Below are positions 27,201 through 39,495 of a stretch of DNA of 64,000 nt, piece by piece. The position numbers and the translations under genes are program-made. The first letter of the stretch is position 1. Each line of letters begins with the position of its first letter. Origin of the DNA: Serinus canaria (lineage: Eukaryota; Chordata; Aves; Passeriformes; Fringillidae). The stretch is taken from contig NC_066322.1 of assembly GCF_022539315.1 (NCBI RefSeq), forward strand, positions 17,990,765 through 18,054,764, given 5' to 3'. The notes under the pieces were generated by a model that worked only from the letters and a program-made list of their open reading frames with translations, was not told the origin of the DNA and did not search any database.

Positions 27201-30089
27201 AACATGCCAGTAAACATCTGGATTCTGATCTATTATACTTTGTCTCATGCCTATAGAGAAAACTTACTTTTAAACACTTATTAAAGAGTGTTGTATTTAG
27301 GAGCAATATTTTCTAATTCTTTTTATTTATTAAGCAAATTACACCTCTGCTGTGAGACCTCTGAACAAGGAAGAACTATTTTTATCATTTGTAAGGTTTT
27401 CTAAAATTACAGCAAAATATTTCTTCTATAAACATACTGTAATAATTCTAAGGCGGTGGATTTCAAGCTGCATCAAAATCTAAGTATCGGACTTTTGAAA
27501 AAATAAAATTCCCATGTTGCTGGGAGGTCCAAGTTCTCTTTCCTAGAACAGAAGATACAAGACCACAATGCTCTCATTCAATGAGGATAGAAGTATTAAA
27601 AACCATTTTTCTCAGACCAGCATCCCTTTGTTTGCTGTTTGTTATGAGCAGGAGCACATGCCGCTGTGTGTTGGAAAGTTTCTGGTCAGAGGCAGTGGAA
27701 ACTGCAAATCAGTTCAACTAAGATTACAAATCAGAGAACATGACAAGAATCCTGCTCGAGCACTAAAAGAGTTTCAGACCAACTCTCAAGACTTCTTATG
27801 TATTTTTCACTAAGAGCTCATTGATTAAATGCATAAAGAACATAATACTAGGAGTTAAAAATGATCTAACTTTACTTTTGTGCTAAATACTTCTTGGGGT
27901 TCCTAAATCATTTCATCTTCTCTCCTCACCTAGTGCCATGATTTAGCAACACGCAAGCTATTCTGCTTTACTGAAGAACCAGTTCCTATTCTACAGCTTT
28001 TCAGAATCTCTTTCTTATCATACTCTATCCTAACAAAATAGTACTGGCCCTTCATCTTATTATTGGTTACTGCTGACTAGTGACACTTTACTCAGACTAT
28101 AGATACTTAGAGAAGAGATAATAATTCATTTTTCTCTGTTCTGTATTCATTTTATTTCTTCATTTCATCACTAGCATTCTAGAACAGCTTCTGTTGTGGT
28201 TATCTTCTTTGCTTTTTTTCCTCCCAACTCTTTTGTCACTTTCTCACTTCCATCTGTTTTGAAAAGCTATGTTTGTGCTTACTAAAATCTTTCAAATTTT
28301 GCATTTTCAATTGGAACTGAAAAAAGGGCAATAACAAACACAACTTTAAAACAGAAACAGAGTAAGTCTGGGAACCACTTTTAATCTCCCATCCTGCGTT
28401 CCTGCAGCGTACACACACATCCACACGCAAGCGTGTGCACAAATTTGCACAAGACTACTTTGTCCCTCTGATGCTGCAGTCTGTTGAAATTAACAGAGAG
28501 GTTCATCTTAGCACTGATGAACAGATTTGTTAGGGCTAAAATTAGATCTTGTATTCACCCATATTATACTCCAAAATGTTACACTACATGTGATCCTTTG
28601 AGCACAGGTGCTCACACCAACTACTGATAACAATCCATAAGAGTTAGTATACAGACCTGACTAGACACACCAACAAGGACAGCAAGCTCTAATTTCCTCA
28701 ATAAAAAACCAAGGAAAATCTGGTACTCATTCCCATTTTTGCCCTGAGGAGTAAATCAGCAGTATTCTTCAATACTGATTTAATTTAGAATTAAGAGTTT
28801 TCCTTAATATGATTGCTACACTCTATCTCACAAACCCAATTTTTAACCTTAAAATGTGACATAATATGAAAACTGCTGACACAAATAATTGACTGCTTTA
28901 TTATAAATAGACTACTTCAAGTTATTTTTTAAATGCCTCATAAATCCACATTAAGTCTACTTTATTGATTTCAGAAAAGTTCATTTTATTTTCATAGTCA
29001 TAGTCCATGATTTGTGCACTTAAGAAAAAACACTTTTTTCAGTTTTAACTGTCATTGAAATATCTTTCATTACAAAGATATCAAGAAATTATCACTATTC
29101 ACTTTCAATACAAAGCCTCTTACATTTCAGCTGTCATTTTCAAAAAATCATACTGAAAATAGTGTTTCTAAGCAGAGTTCAGTTGCAGTGTAATAAGTAA
29201 TAATTTCATCAATTAGCAGTATTCAGCATCCACTGAGAGTTCTCTCACTATTATTTTATTCATAGAGTCCTTTGTGGAAGTAGCATACTAAAAAGATCCA
29301 TTTATCCTTCAAGGTTTTTTCATAAATGTGTCATACATCCTGGAAAACAATTGGTTATTATTCTCGCTCAATCTAAATAACTATAATAACTTCCAGGTGT
29401 AAAACCTCCCTTTATACTTCCAATCTTCTTTGCTCCCATTATGGGTCTACATTTTTAATAACTTATTCTAACACTTCCACCTACTTTCACAAATGAATTC
29501 TGGAGTTTTGCATGGATGCTAGACATGCCTGGATGGAAGGGTAGTCAGCGTATTGTTAAGAGCAGAATAGAGTAGGGTTTTCATAGAATGCCCTTCACAA
29601 TCAGTGAAAACCCAAGCATTTTATAATAAGCAAGATGCTAGTATAGATGCTAACAGTGCAACGGCTGGACAGGAAAATGCTGTGATTATTAAGCTCAGCA
29701 ATATCCTGCTTTCAGTGTATATTTTATTTCTCCTTCCCCATAGATCCCTTCACATATTTATAAGCACTTTTTTCCTCGCTCAGAAGCTCATCCTGCCTTC
29801 TGTCCTTTCATCACAAGAGTGCAAAGGGCTCCCTTCAGAGCACAATATTCTCATTCCTTAATTGACTAACAGAGATGCAATTGGGCAGCACAAGGACCTC
29901 TCTCAAGGCTGGGCAGACAGCCCTGCACAGAGTGCACAGCACAACAAAACATCCCTGCCTCAGGAGACATGCATCTCCTGCACAGCAGCCTGCTTCATTC
30001 TCTCCATATTGGCCAAATGTTTTGTTGACTGAGAAAAGCCCAGCCAGGAAAGTTCATTCTAATGGACGTTCCAATTCAAATAAGAATTT

Positions 30090-30113
30090 TTTGAGTATTA
30101 AAAAATACTCAAA
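30090..30113. repeat. Short perfect hairpin
   Basis: TTTGAGTATT and AATACTCAAA pair perfectly over 10 bp around an AAAA loop. AT-rich and probably of no function. Confidence 0.7.
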
Positions 30114-31102
30114 GTATTTGAGTACAGTTAACAAAGTCACACCAAAAACCAAGGCAAACATGCAGCAATATACTAATAAATAAACTAGATATCACAACAA
30201 CCTCTTTGCAAATGGCATGGAGTCCAACCTCCATGATAAATACAAACCTAATGACATTGAATGTGTGATTAATACTTGGAAGAAGACTGCCCTTAAGATG
30301 AGCACATTAACGAAAATCCAGCCTTCAATTTTTCCACCTTCTACAGTCTCAAAGTGGTGTGCACAGGTACCTCTATAAAAAAAAAAAAACCACACACACC
30401 AACAAGATGTGTAAATCAGACAAGTTGGCTGCCTGGACACTTTGCTTCTTAATTACATATATAATTGTTTTTGAACCTGAAATTAAAATGTCAGAATGCA
30501 CCATGATCACCTTTAAGTGATGACTAGCATCCCATCTAAATGGAAATATTTAAATTCATCACCTAGATACCTTTTTAATTTGCTTTCAAATAGAGTCACA
30601 GGAAAGCATGTCTGCCTTCTCCCATTTGCACTGTTGGTGTCAAGTTGAACTGGAAAGGCCAGCCATTTCAATGAACTAAAATAAACGTAATTTTAAGGTC
30701 AAGTCACTTGTAACACTTCAGGCAGCAAATGTCATACTGAAAATAAAATTGAACCTTGGCTTGAGCAGAGATGAAAGGTTTGGCATTTCAAGGACTTCAT
30801 TGTGTTTATCACTTTAAATCTACAAATTAAATACCAACATCACATACATTAATATTTATCAAACTAAGAATGCTTTCTGAAATGATATCTTTAAATACTG
30901 GAAGCATTATTAAAAACAACACTCTTATAGGGGGACTTACTTTTAATTCAAATATCTCTGTGAGACCTAAAACCACTTACAATTCTGCACTGGTTTAAGA
31001 AGGCATCTATGACTACGGTAAGAACCCAGATGTTTCACAGGAAGGTCTAAGTATTTTGATGGAGGAAATAAGTGAAATTGCCAAACTCACACCATAGCAT
31101 AA

Positions 31103-32380
31103 GAATCACAGAATCACTAGGTTGGAAGAGACCTTCAAGATCATTGAGTCCCATGCCCTAACACCTCAACTAAACCATGACATTGGGTACCATATCCAAT
31201 CTTTTTTTTAAACACACCCAGGGATGGTGACTCCACTACCTCCCTGGGCAGACAATTCCAGTACTTTATCATGCTTTTGTAAAAAACTTTTTCCCAATAT
31301 CCAACCTATATTTCCCAAATGCTCAACACATGCTGCCAGCTTAGTGTCCTCCACAAAATTCTAATGAAGGACTCAATCCTCTCATCCATGTAATCAATAA
31401 AGATATTGAATAGACCTGGCCCCACCACAGACCCCTGAGGAACACCACCGGTGACTGCCTGCCAGCTGGATGCAGCACTGTTCACCACCACCCTCTGGGC
31501 CTGGCCATCCAGCCAGTTCTGAATCCAGCAAAGAGTGCTCCTGTCCAAGCCATGGGCTGCCAGCTTCTCCAGGAGTGTGCTGGGGGAGACAGTGTCAAAG
31601 GCCTTGCTGAAGTCCAAACAAACAACATCCACAGCCTTTCCTGCATCCACCAGGGAGGTCACTTGGCCATAAAAGGAGATCAGGTTGGTCAACCACAACC
31701 TACCTCTCCTGAACCTATGCTGGGTCTGACACCCTGGCCATCATTTGTAAGCACTGTGTAATGACACTCAGTATAAACTGTTCCATTACCTTACTGGGTA
31801 CTGAGGTCAGGCTGACTGGCCTTTAATTACCAGGATCCTCCTTCCCACCCTTTTTGTGAATGGGTGTCAAACTGGCCAGCTTCCAGTCATCTGGAACCTC
31901 CCCAGGGAGCCAGGACTGCTAGTCAATGATGGAGAGAGGCTTTGCAAGCTCATCTGCCAGCTCACTCCTCACCCTGGGATGGATCCCATCTGGTCCCATA
32001 GATTTATGAACATCCAAGTGGCTCAGCAGTTCTCTGACTGCCTCCTCCAGGATAACAGGGGGACCTTTCTGCTCCCTGACACCATTTACCAGCCCACGAG
32101 GACAGTTGTCCTGAGGACAAGCCGTCTTCCCACTAAAGGCTGAGGCAAAGAAGGTGTTAAGCACTTCCACTGCCTTCTTATCTGCAATTACTAAGTTCCC
32201 TCCCACATCCAGTAAAGAACAAAGGTTGGCCTTACCCTTCCTTTTGCCATTAACATATTTGTAAAAATATTTTTTATTATCCTTTACAAAAGTTGTCAAA
32301 TTAAGTTTGAACTGAGCTTTGGCCTCCCTAATTTTTTCCCTACGTGTCCTAGCAACCCCCTTAAATAAGAGATGCGACCC
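31103..32380 (-). mobile_element. CR1 LINE, 5'-truncated and internally deleted
   Basis: On the minus strand the copy starts inside ORF2, before the RT domain (GVARTRREKIREAKAQ, about 32370). It passes through MGPDGIHPRV, then [15 protein letters not shown] and [16 protein letters not shown]. The frame then shifts, and the catalytic FADD box appears as FVED in another frame near 31340. From about 31305 the sequence jumps to the ORF2 C-terminus (REVVESPSL-type text) and the CR1 3' UTR, ending in CACAGAATCA-like octamers on the plus strand at 31103. Several hundred residues of ORF2 are therefore missing. The copy is non-functional. Confidence 0.93.
31306..31698 (-). pseudogene. CR1 reverse-transcriptase fragment (relic ORF)
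   Basis: This 130-codon open stretch encodes the fingers/palm part of the CR1 reverse transcriptase. The motifs [12 protein letters not shown] (with the first catalytic aspartate) and [11 protein letters not shown] are intact. The frame then leaves RT: the YxDD-equivalent box is out of frame and altered to FVED. The fragment is a dead part of the CR1 at 31103-32380, not a host gene. Confidence 0.9.
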
Positions 32381-32482
32381 TCCTTCAGAACAAGGATATT
32401 GAAAAAGTAGATTACTTCTTTTGTGATTTATGATTTGGATGATATTAAGAAAAAACTCCTTTACATATCTTGATATAAACAC
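31919..32482 (-). pseudogene. CR1 ORF2 linker/RT N-terminal fragment (relic ORF)
   Basis: A 187-codon open stretch. From about residue 35 onward it is CR1 ORF2: NKKYFYKYVNGKRKGKANL, ADKKAVEVLNTFFASAFSGK and SMGPDGIHPRV. The first 35 or so residues come from flanking DNA. It is part of the 5'-truncated CR1 at 31103-32380 and separated from the next RT fragment by frame breaks. Confidence 0.88.
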
Positions 32483-33294
32483 TCCTCAAACTTACATGCT
32501 TTGTCATTTCCTCCTCACTTCTAATTTCAGTAGTTACTGTGTTTTCTACTCCTACTTGAATCTTACATTCTTTGCCCTATGCAATAGCAAAAAAAAATTG
32601 GGGTATTTAGTATAGTTGAAAAGAAAAAAAGCAATTTAAAGTTTAAACTATAGACCCAGTCTGAATCACCTGTTATTTCATAAAAGAATACACCCGGCCA
32701 ACTGAAAGGCAAAATGTTCTCATTTCAAAAAAGCATTATTATGAGAAGAAAACTGGAGAATTTAGTTCAATTCTCCCACTTACTTCTTTGGCTGCTTTCT
32801 TCCCCAATCACAATTTGATGTGGATTCTTAAAAAATTTATATTCTGAATTATGGCATTGCATATCACATTATGGAACTGCATAAAGACCAAGAGGACAAA
32901 ATGCCCCCCAAAATCTCTGTAGCCAATCTCTGCTGGCAGGTCTCACAAACTGATGCTCTGCACATGTAGAGATGCCAGAGATTTATGCTGTGCTGATTTG
33001 CAAGAATTCTGCCCTTAGTATAAAAATGACAGCAAATGAAAACGAAAAGTCTTTGAAAAACATGCCCACACAAACATCACCCTCTGAGATTCTGATAAGG
33101 CATTTATGGCCAAAGGTTCCTAATCCCAAATGTTTGATTTCTTTGCCAAATCACATACTTGCCGAAGTCTCATATAAAGGCACAAATCCTGCTCTTCTCA
33201 AAGGCGGCAGCACAGGGCAGGGAGCAGAGTGTGTAACACTGTACTGATGAAATAAAAAAAGGAATAGAAATCATATGCTAATAAGAGGAGGGAT

Positions 33295-33307
33295 GTTGCC
33301 AGGCAAC
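33295..33307. promoter_or_regulatory. RFX X-box palindrome (intron 1)
   Basis: GTTGCCAGGCAAC is a perfect palindromic X-box with a one-base spacer. ATGCTAAT (a homeodomain/POU-like site) lies 12 bp to its left at 33275-33282. Function is inferred from the motif only. Confidence 0.45.
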
Positions 33308-36300
33308 CAGGGAGGGAGAGAAAGCAGTTTTTGATTTGAACTCGGTGCTGTCAAAGGGTTAGCATAGTCAGAACAAACAGGACACATTCAATCCAGCTTG
33401 TCTACAGCCACCAGGAATTACAGCTTTTCTCAATATTTTAACTAGAAGTGTGTTCCCAACCCAGTGCCAGTTACTTCTGTGTTCCCTGGGTCATTTTACT
33501 GACACTGGCAAAATGGTATAGAATAGGATGGACAGTAGAATTTTTCAAAGTGTTAATTTGAAAACAGCAGCTTGTGTCTTTGGGTAGCACAAACTACACC
33601 ACACATGTACACTGGCCAGTAGGATGGAGAGAGCCAAGCAATCTTGGGTCCAAGCAGATGCCAGCCCATCAGACACAGCCACACCCCTCGGGGCTGCACT
33701 GAAAACCAGGCAAGTCCTGCCCTGCTGCTAAAACTGCACTCTTTCAAACGCATCTCAAATGCCTATCCTGCAGTGCTGCACTTTTGTCACAGCTGATCGG
33801 CAAAATCTTGCCTCATGGATATCAGCTTTCTGTATCAGCATGTAGTTACACTTTTTTAGAAGATGTGACACTAAAGCAGAGGAAAGAAGAAAATTCCAGT
33901 TCGGTCTACAACATAAAATCATCACAAAATTCGTTTCTGTAACTAAAATAAAATGATTATCAGTTCCTTCTTGTTTCCAGAGCTGCTAACTACAGATTAC
34001 TCATAAGTCTCAGCCATGAGAAAGGTGAGAATATCAGTTCTTACATGAAAGACCTCACAAAAAGAGTAAAAATTAAAAGGATGGGGGGAAAAATGGGAGT
34101 TTAATTTGTAAGCAACATTAAAACACAAAGGTTGAAGAAAAATGAAAAGCACAAGTTTTGAAAAGCACAATTTTTTTCCCAACATAGTTATTTGGAGGGC
34201 TTGACTGCTACAATCTGGCAGACTATTGACTGTTCAGGCAAGACCATACATAATTCCTTGAGCATCAACAGGATTTGCATATAAAACGTGAAAAGAAAAA
34301 AATGTTTCACACAGAAGACTTTCCTTCCTACTTGCCAGATCAAATTCTAACCTGATGAGTAAATCATTGTTCAATTCTCTAAGACAGACATTATAATTGT
34401 GGCCTATAATCTTCCACAAGGTCTAAGCAATCATGCTATAATTGCTGTTCCACTCAGCTAAGAGTTTATTACAATAAAACCACTAAAACAATGAAAAGGC
34501 TTGAGAAATTCATTAAGCAGAAACAGCAAAATAGGAAGTTTTGTTTTCTCACTGACTGCTTGTCAAATGACCTTAGGAAGACACAGCCATCAATCTGGAA
34601 CAGCCATCTGATCATTACAACAAGCTATAAAGCAGTAGCATAAAAACATTCTACATATTAAAGCTTCATTATGGAACTTCAAAAAAACTAACTGGTATTT
34701 ACAACAGAGAAAGACACTGTAATAATTGGGGCTTTTAAAATAAAAGTTTAGCCTAGATCAAGGAAAGCTAGCTTCGGTTATTTATTCACATAACCTTTGC
34801 CTAACAACTTTTGTGAGCAATGCTGACTAGAAGAATTCCCTGTTATCTTGCTGGAGGTTTCCTGGTTTTTACAGTATTTTTATCTTTCAACCCTTGCCCT
34901 GCTTCCCACTGTGAGCACACCAAGCCTAGCTCTCAGACATACCTTATTACTTGCAGTTTTTCCACTGTTCTTGTCCATTTGCTTTGGGAGAAAAACTTGC
35001 CTACCTTGTTGTCCTAGCCCATGCTTGGTAAGAGCTGCTAAGAATATCCCAGGGAACGAAGAACTGCCACTGCTATCAAACCTGATACTTAAAAACTATG
35101 GAAGGCTGTACAATAATGCTTTCTCAAGTCTTAGGAGCACTTCCCAAGTGACCCTTGCATGCAGCAGGAAACATGGCACAAAGGACTCCGCTCCCCTGGC
35201 TGACTCTGGAACCAGCTGCAGGCCTTGAGTGCAGATATGCTGTCTGCACCATCAGTGAGCTGCTCAAATGGCCCATAACCTCATCCCACATTCATCAGGA
35301 CCTTCAGACAGCAGTGTAGGACTTGCTGCTGAAGGAACTCAAAATCAACAAACATGCTGCCTACTGAGCACTGAAGAACCCCTAGAGCCTCTTGTGCTCT
35401 CACTAAGGTCAGCACCCAATGGGCACAGTCTGGCCCTTAAGAATCATTCCTCTGAACCCTGAAGTAACACCAAAGAAATACATGGGTGAATTATATAACT
35501 TTTGAAATACATGATTTAAGAGCCATTTATACTTTCTGAAGCTAAAGGAAGAGAAAGCCTAACACAGTTATAGCTCATTGTTCATTGAACATTGTTCATA
35601 CAATGATCACTGCATTTTAAGTGAAAGTGACAAATTTACCCTGATAATTCTCAGACAGTTCCCTGATGGAAATTTCAGAGCCTGGCTCTAGTCCTTTGCG
35701 CCTTTCATTTTATTCTCACAAATCAAGCATCAGTGCTGGGATGGAAACAGCTGTGACAGCATTCTAGGTGCCCAGCTGCTGGTCTAGCAGGGAATTACCC
35801 ACTCATCAACACCCAATTCCCCTTTAAACTACACAGAAGGAAGGACAGATCTGTGAAGTGCCAACATACTGCCTACCTACTGCAAGAACAACCCTGCTGT
35901 TTTATACTAAGTTGTGTTGGGGGGCTGGTTTTGATTTTCTGTGAATGTTTCAGGTTTGTGACAACAGTGTGGCGAAGTGTCCCCACTCTGCTGCAAAGAA
36001 GCCCCTTCCAAAAAACTGGGAGACCTGCTCTTCTCCCCAGATTGTAGCGTGGGGGGCAAAGAGCTGGAAAGTATCCCCTATCCAAACATCACCAAGTAAA
36101 GAGGAGAGACTGCAGAGCAACACTGGAATGCAGTCAGGAAAACAAAGGGTACAGAGAACAATGCTAAACCATGTCATTCAAGATTCTGTTCTATTCATTT
36201 TGCAATTCATTAACTTCCGAGTACTTGATTTGACAACTTTAATTCTTCAAAGAATCCTGCAGATTGCAATAGATGTAATTATATATGGTGTACACACAGT

Positions 36301-37140
36301 GATAGTCAGGAATCAGGCAAAAAAAAAAAGAGAAAACAAAAGAATGGAAGACTTCCCTTCCCTGAGTACCATTGGGAAGTTTACAGGAAGTCTGTAAACA
36401 CTCTCTGGAGCTCAAATGTACGTTTAACAGTTTCACATTACAAGTTAGAAAGAGAATGCTGCCCTCACAATGTAGATTTCAAAAGTTCTTGTAAAGATTT
36501 AGAGAGATAATCAACAAAAACCCAAGGCAAGTCCTTATACCATAAATTCAAGGTAGCTACTTTTCCATGGAGCTATTTTTAAACAAGCTTTCTTTACTTT
36601 TGCTTAGAGTATCAGTGTCCAAGGAATATTAGCAGCATGCTTTGATAGTTGACTTCATTTTTTAAAAGGCAGTGTTTGGGGTTTGTGGAGTTGCTGGTAG
36701 TTGAGGGGAGAGTTGTTGTTTTGTTTTGGTATTTTGGGTGTTATATTTTGTTTCAGTGTTAAAAAAAAAAAATGGAGAAAATTATATAAATCACAACAAA
36801 AAGCATTTAAATCACAACACACCTAGTCTTCCACAATTTGTAAAGCAGATTTTAGAAAAAACAACTCTCTTTGTAATTTATTCATTTTCTTTACTTAGGT
36901 CCAGAGGCTGAAGCTGCTGGCTAAGCCAAGCAAGAGGGACAAGATTCCTCAGGGACATTTCCCTGGAAGTTTTCTTTTGTAAAATAATCTGGAGAACCAT
37001 CAGTGATTTTAGCTTCTTCTAGCACAGATTCTCGGCTTTTCTTTAAGCAATGATATGTCTTTTTATCCAGCCATTACTATTTAAATACATTGTAAAGTAG
37101 CACCAGGACTTAAGAGATCATTTTTAATATTTTATTATAC

Positions 37141-37212
37141 GAATTTGAGATACTAACTATTGAGATAAATTTCACTGAATTTGAGATACTAACCATTGAG
37201 AGAAATTTCATT
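37141..37212. repeat. 36-bp tandem duplication
   Basis: Units at 37141-37176 and 37177-37212 both start GAATTTGAGATACTAAC and differ at three positions. The repeat lies within DPYD intron 1 and has no coding content. Confidence 0.93.
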
Positions 37213-39347
37213 AAATCATTGGTTCAGTTTTTATACTGTAGCCAAGAAAGTGACCAAAATATTCAAGTTGTGCTGCCAGTGCTCACATTGATAGACTATT
37301 CCACTCAACAAACAAATTACTGAAAATATTTATCTACAATGAGAGGATTAGCTAGCAGGCACTGTCCCTACTTCAAAGACAAAGATAAAACACATTTTTT
37401 TTAAATGCAGTACTTCCTCCCCCCAAAAAATAAAGTCCTATGCAGAGGGAGGGGAAAAAAACAAAAACAAATGAACAAACAAAACCACAACAGGTTTACA
37501 ATGCTGCAATAATTAGATTATCAGTAATTATTGATATATTCATTTGTGAGACAAACCATACAACAACTACATTTATTCAAATAGATGGGGGAAGGACAGG
37601 ACAGTACATTTGGTCAGAAGGAGACTGCGCTGATTTCCTTGCTAGTTTAAATGACTGCTGAAAACAAATATACAGTAAGATACTGACCAAAGTTTGTATC
37701 TCAAACCTCAGAATAAAGCAAACACCAGCCTTTTAAAAATCAATCAACTCATCTCCTAAACCATATATGTAGTACTGCATACTATTAACAAAGGATCCTA
37801 CCATAACATTGTTCTTTGAATCTGGGTAACAAGTATCTAGAAATGCAAAACAATGCTATACATGAAATATTTTGCATCAAAAATTTAAGGAAGGTACTCA
37901 AAACCCCAAACAACTAAAATCAAACCTTTGTCATAGAACAATGAACTTTAACATTTAAAGAATAATCCAAGACAGGCTGCTCTGAAAACACTGAGCAGGT
38001 AAAAGACAGTGCTGATTTCATACCACAGTGCCTCCCTAATTGCCAGGAAGACTTCTGTGATAGTTCATTTTTCCTATCCATTCCATGCTTCAGTTTTATC
38101 AGAGTATCTGTAAGATCACTTCTGGGCATTAGTCATGGTTTAAACAGCAGCTCAGCTAGGAAATGGACTGGACATAAAAACTCAACACGAGAACTAATGA
38201 TAAATTCAGTCACAATTGCCCTAGAGATGTGTTCAAGTTTTTACTGTGCGTATTTGTGTATTATATCTGGGCCTCAATGAGTTGCAATAGCCCAAATTAA
38301 ACTTAACATTTTACACTTCAAGGTATACCACAACAAAAAGTTGTGTCAGGCTAGAAAAAGACTATCAACCAGAAGTGTGTTATTGCTTTTGTTTTACTAG
38401 GCTCTTCACAAAGAGATGAAGTTTACAGCCAAATGTGAGGTTCTGGGAAAGGTGGGCAAATGCTACCTTGAAGTCCAACCTTGCAATCTGGCTAACACCA
38501 GCGGGAGCTCACCACGTGTGCCAGGGCACCAGCCTTGGTCACACACCACCTCAGCTCCGCCTTCCCAAGGCCACGTCCGGACCCTACTTCCAGAAGCCAG
38601 TACGACCGGCAGCAAGGAATGTCATGCAAAAACCTTAAGTGCCACAGGTGAGAACGCCTCTTGCAGCAAGGCTACTACCCCGGCCCTCCTGCTCAGCCTT
38701 CCATGCACTTGTTTTGGTCCGAGGAGACCGGGTGCAGTCCGCGAGCGCCGCTTGACCCACGGCAGGACAGCGATGAGCTGGGTTCCGCACAGCTCCGCTG
38801 GCCCATAGGCAGCTACGGGACGCTGAGCCCGAGGCCATCGGCCACGCACCTTGAGACCGTCCAGGGCTCATCGGGTCACGGCCCCCGAGCAGCCCCGCCC
38901 CTCAGGCACCCTGCCAGAGCCGGGAGCCCGACCTCACCGGGGCTCGGTCACATCCCGCCCTCGAGTTCGCCGGGGAGTGACGGGAGGCGGCGAGCAGAAG
39001 GGAGGCGCCGGGCACCACCCCCTCACACCCCTCGGCCGGGCGCCCGCCGCGCTCACCGTGCCGAGGACGGGGGCAGGGGCACGGCTGGAGCGGTGCGCCC
39101 GGCGCTGCCCCGCACCCACTGCCCGCAAGGGCTGCGGCTACCCGGGAGGCAGGACAGCCCCAGGGCCGGTGCCGGGGCCGGTCGGCACGACACGGAAGGG
39201 GGCGGCGGGACGAGGCTCTGGGCACCGCCAGCAGGTAGCGGCGAGGCACTTCCTAACGCCGCCAAAGTTTATCGGGCGCCGGCGCCGCCGGACACAGCCC
39301 CCTCCCCGCTAGTGACAGCCGCACGTCCCGGCAGGGCGAGTGGGTAC

Positions 39348-39386
39348 CTCAATGTCCACCGGGTCCCGGCTCAGCACACGAGCCAT
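39348..39386 (-). CDS. DPYD: DPYD coding exon 1 (dihydropyrimidine dehydrogenase, codons 1-13)
   Basis: Read on the minus strand, this exon encodes MARVLSRDPVDIE, close to the mammalian DPD start MAPVLSKDSADIE as I recall it. The ATG at 39386 sits in a strong Kozak context (ACC before, G after). The exon is 39 nt and ends in phase 0 at GAG, followed by a GT donor at 39347-39346 whose GTACCC context is weaker than GTAAGT. It lies inside a CpG island, as expected for a TATA-less housekeeping-type promoter. DPD is a cytosolic homodimer using NADPH, FAD, FMN and 4Fe-4S clusters; it catalyses the first, rate-limiting reduction of uracil and thymine. This exon carries only the short N-terminal tail, with no catalytic residues. 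The identification depends on joining to exon 2 at 18088-18198, which continues the protein in frame. The 5' UTR end is not determinable here. Confidence 0.9.
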
Positions 39387-39488
39387 GGTGTCCGCACCGC
39401 CTTCCCCCGGCTCCCCGCAGTCCCGGAGTGGAAGGGAGCGGAGAGCTGGAAGAGGCGGAGCCGGCAGCCCGGGCAGCAACGCCCAGGT

Positions 39489-39495
39489 GGGCGGG
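39489..39495 (+). promoter_or_regulatory. GC box (Sp/KLF-type) upstream of DPYD start codon
   Basis: Exact GGGCGGG on the plus strand, about 105 bp upstream of the DPYD ATG inside the CpG island. This is a plausible Sp1/KLF site, though such motifs occur often by chance in GC-rich DNA. Confidence 0.45.

Larger units (their letters stand above)
18199..39347 (-). other. DPYD: DPYD intron 1
   Basis: The 21-kb intron between coding exons 1 and 2 on the minus strand; the human equivalent is, as I recall, somewhat under twice as long. It contains a truncated CR1 at 31103-32380, 23-bp and 36-bp tandem duplications (18253-18298 and 37141-37212), an X-box palindrome at 33295-33307 and the intronic part of the CpG island from about 38.56 kb. 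The stretches 18.3-31.1 kb and 32.4-38.5 kb hold only small ORFs with no recognisable protein similarity and no clear alternative exon. Confidence 0.8.

Noticed and set aside
29060..29081. Small palindrome ATATCTTT/AAAGATAT
   Set aside because: An 8-bp AT-rich stem is expected by chance in a window of this size.
34848..35228. 126-codon ORF in intron 1
   Set aside because: No motif or family resemblance, overlapping ORFs in another frame, and wrong strand relative to DPYD; consistent with chance.
35945..36397. 150-codon plus-strand ORF
   Set aside because: Composition is that of random intronic DNA, with overlapping ORFs on the opposite strand and no recognisable domain.
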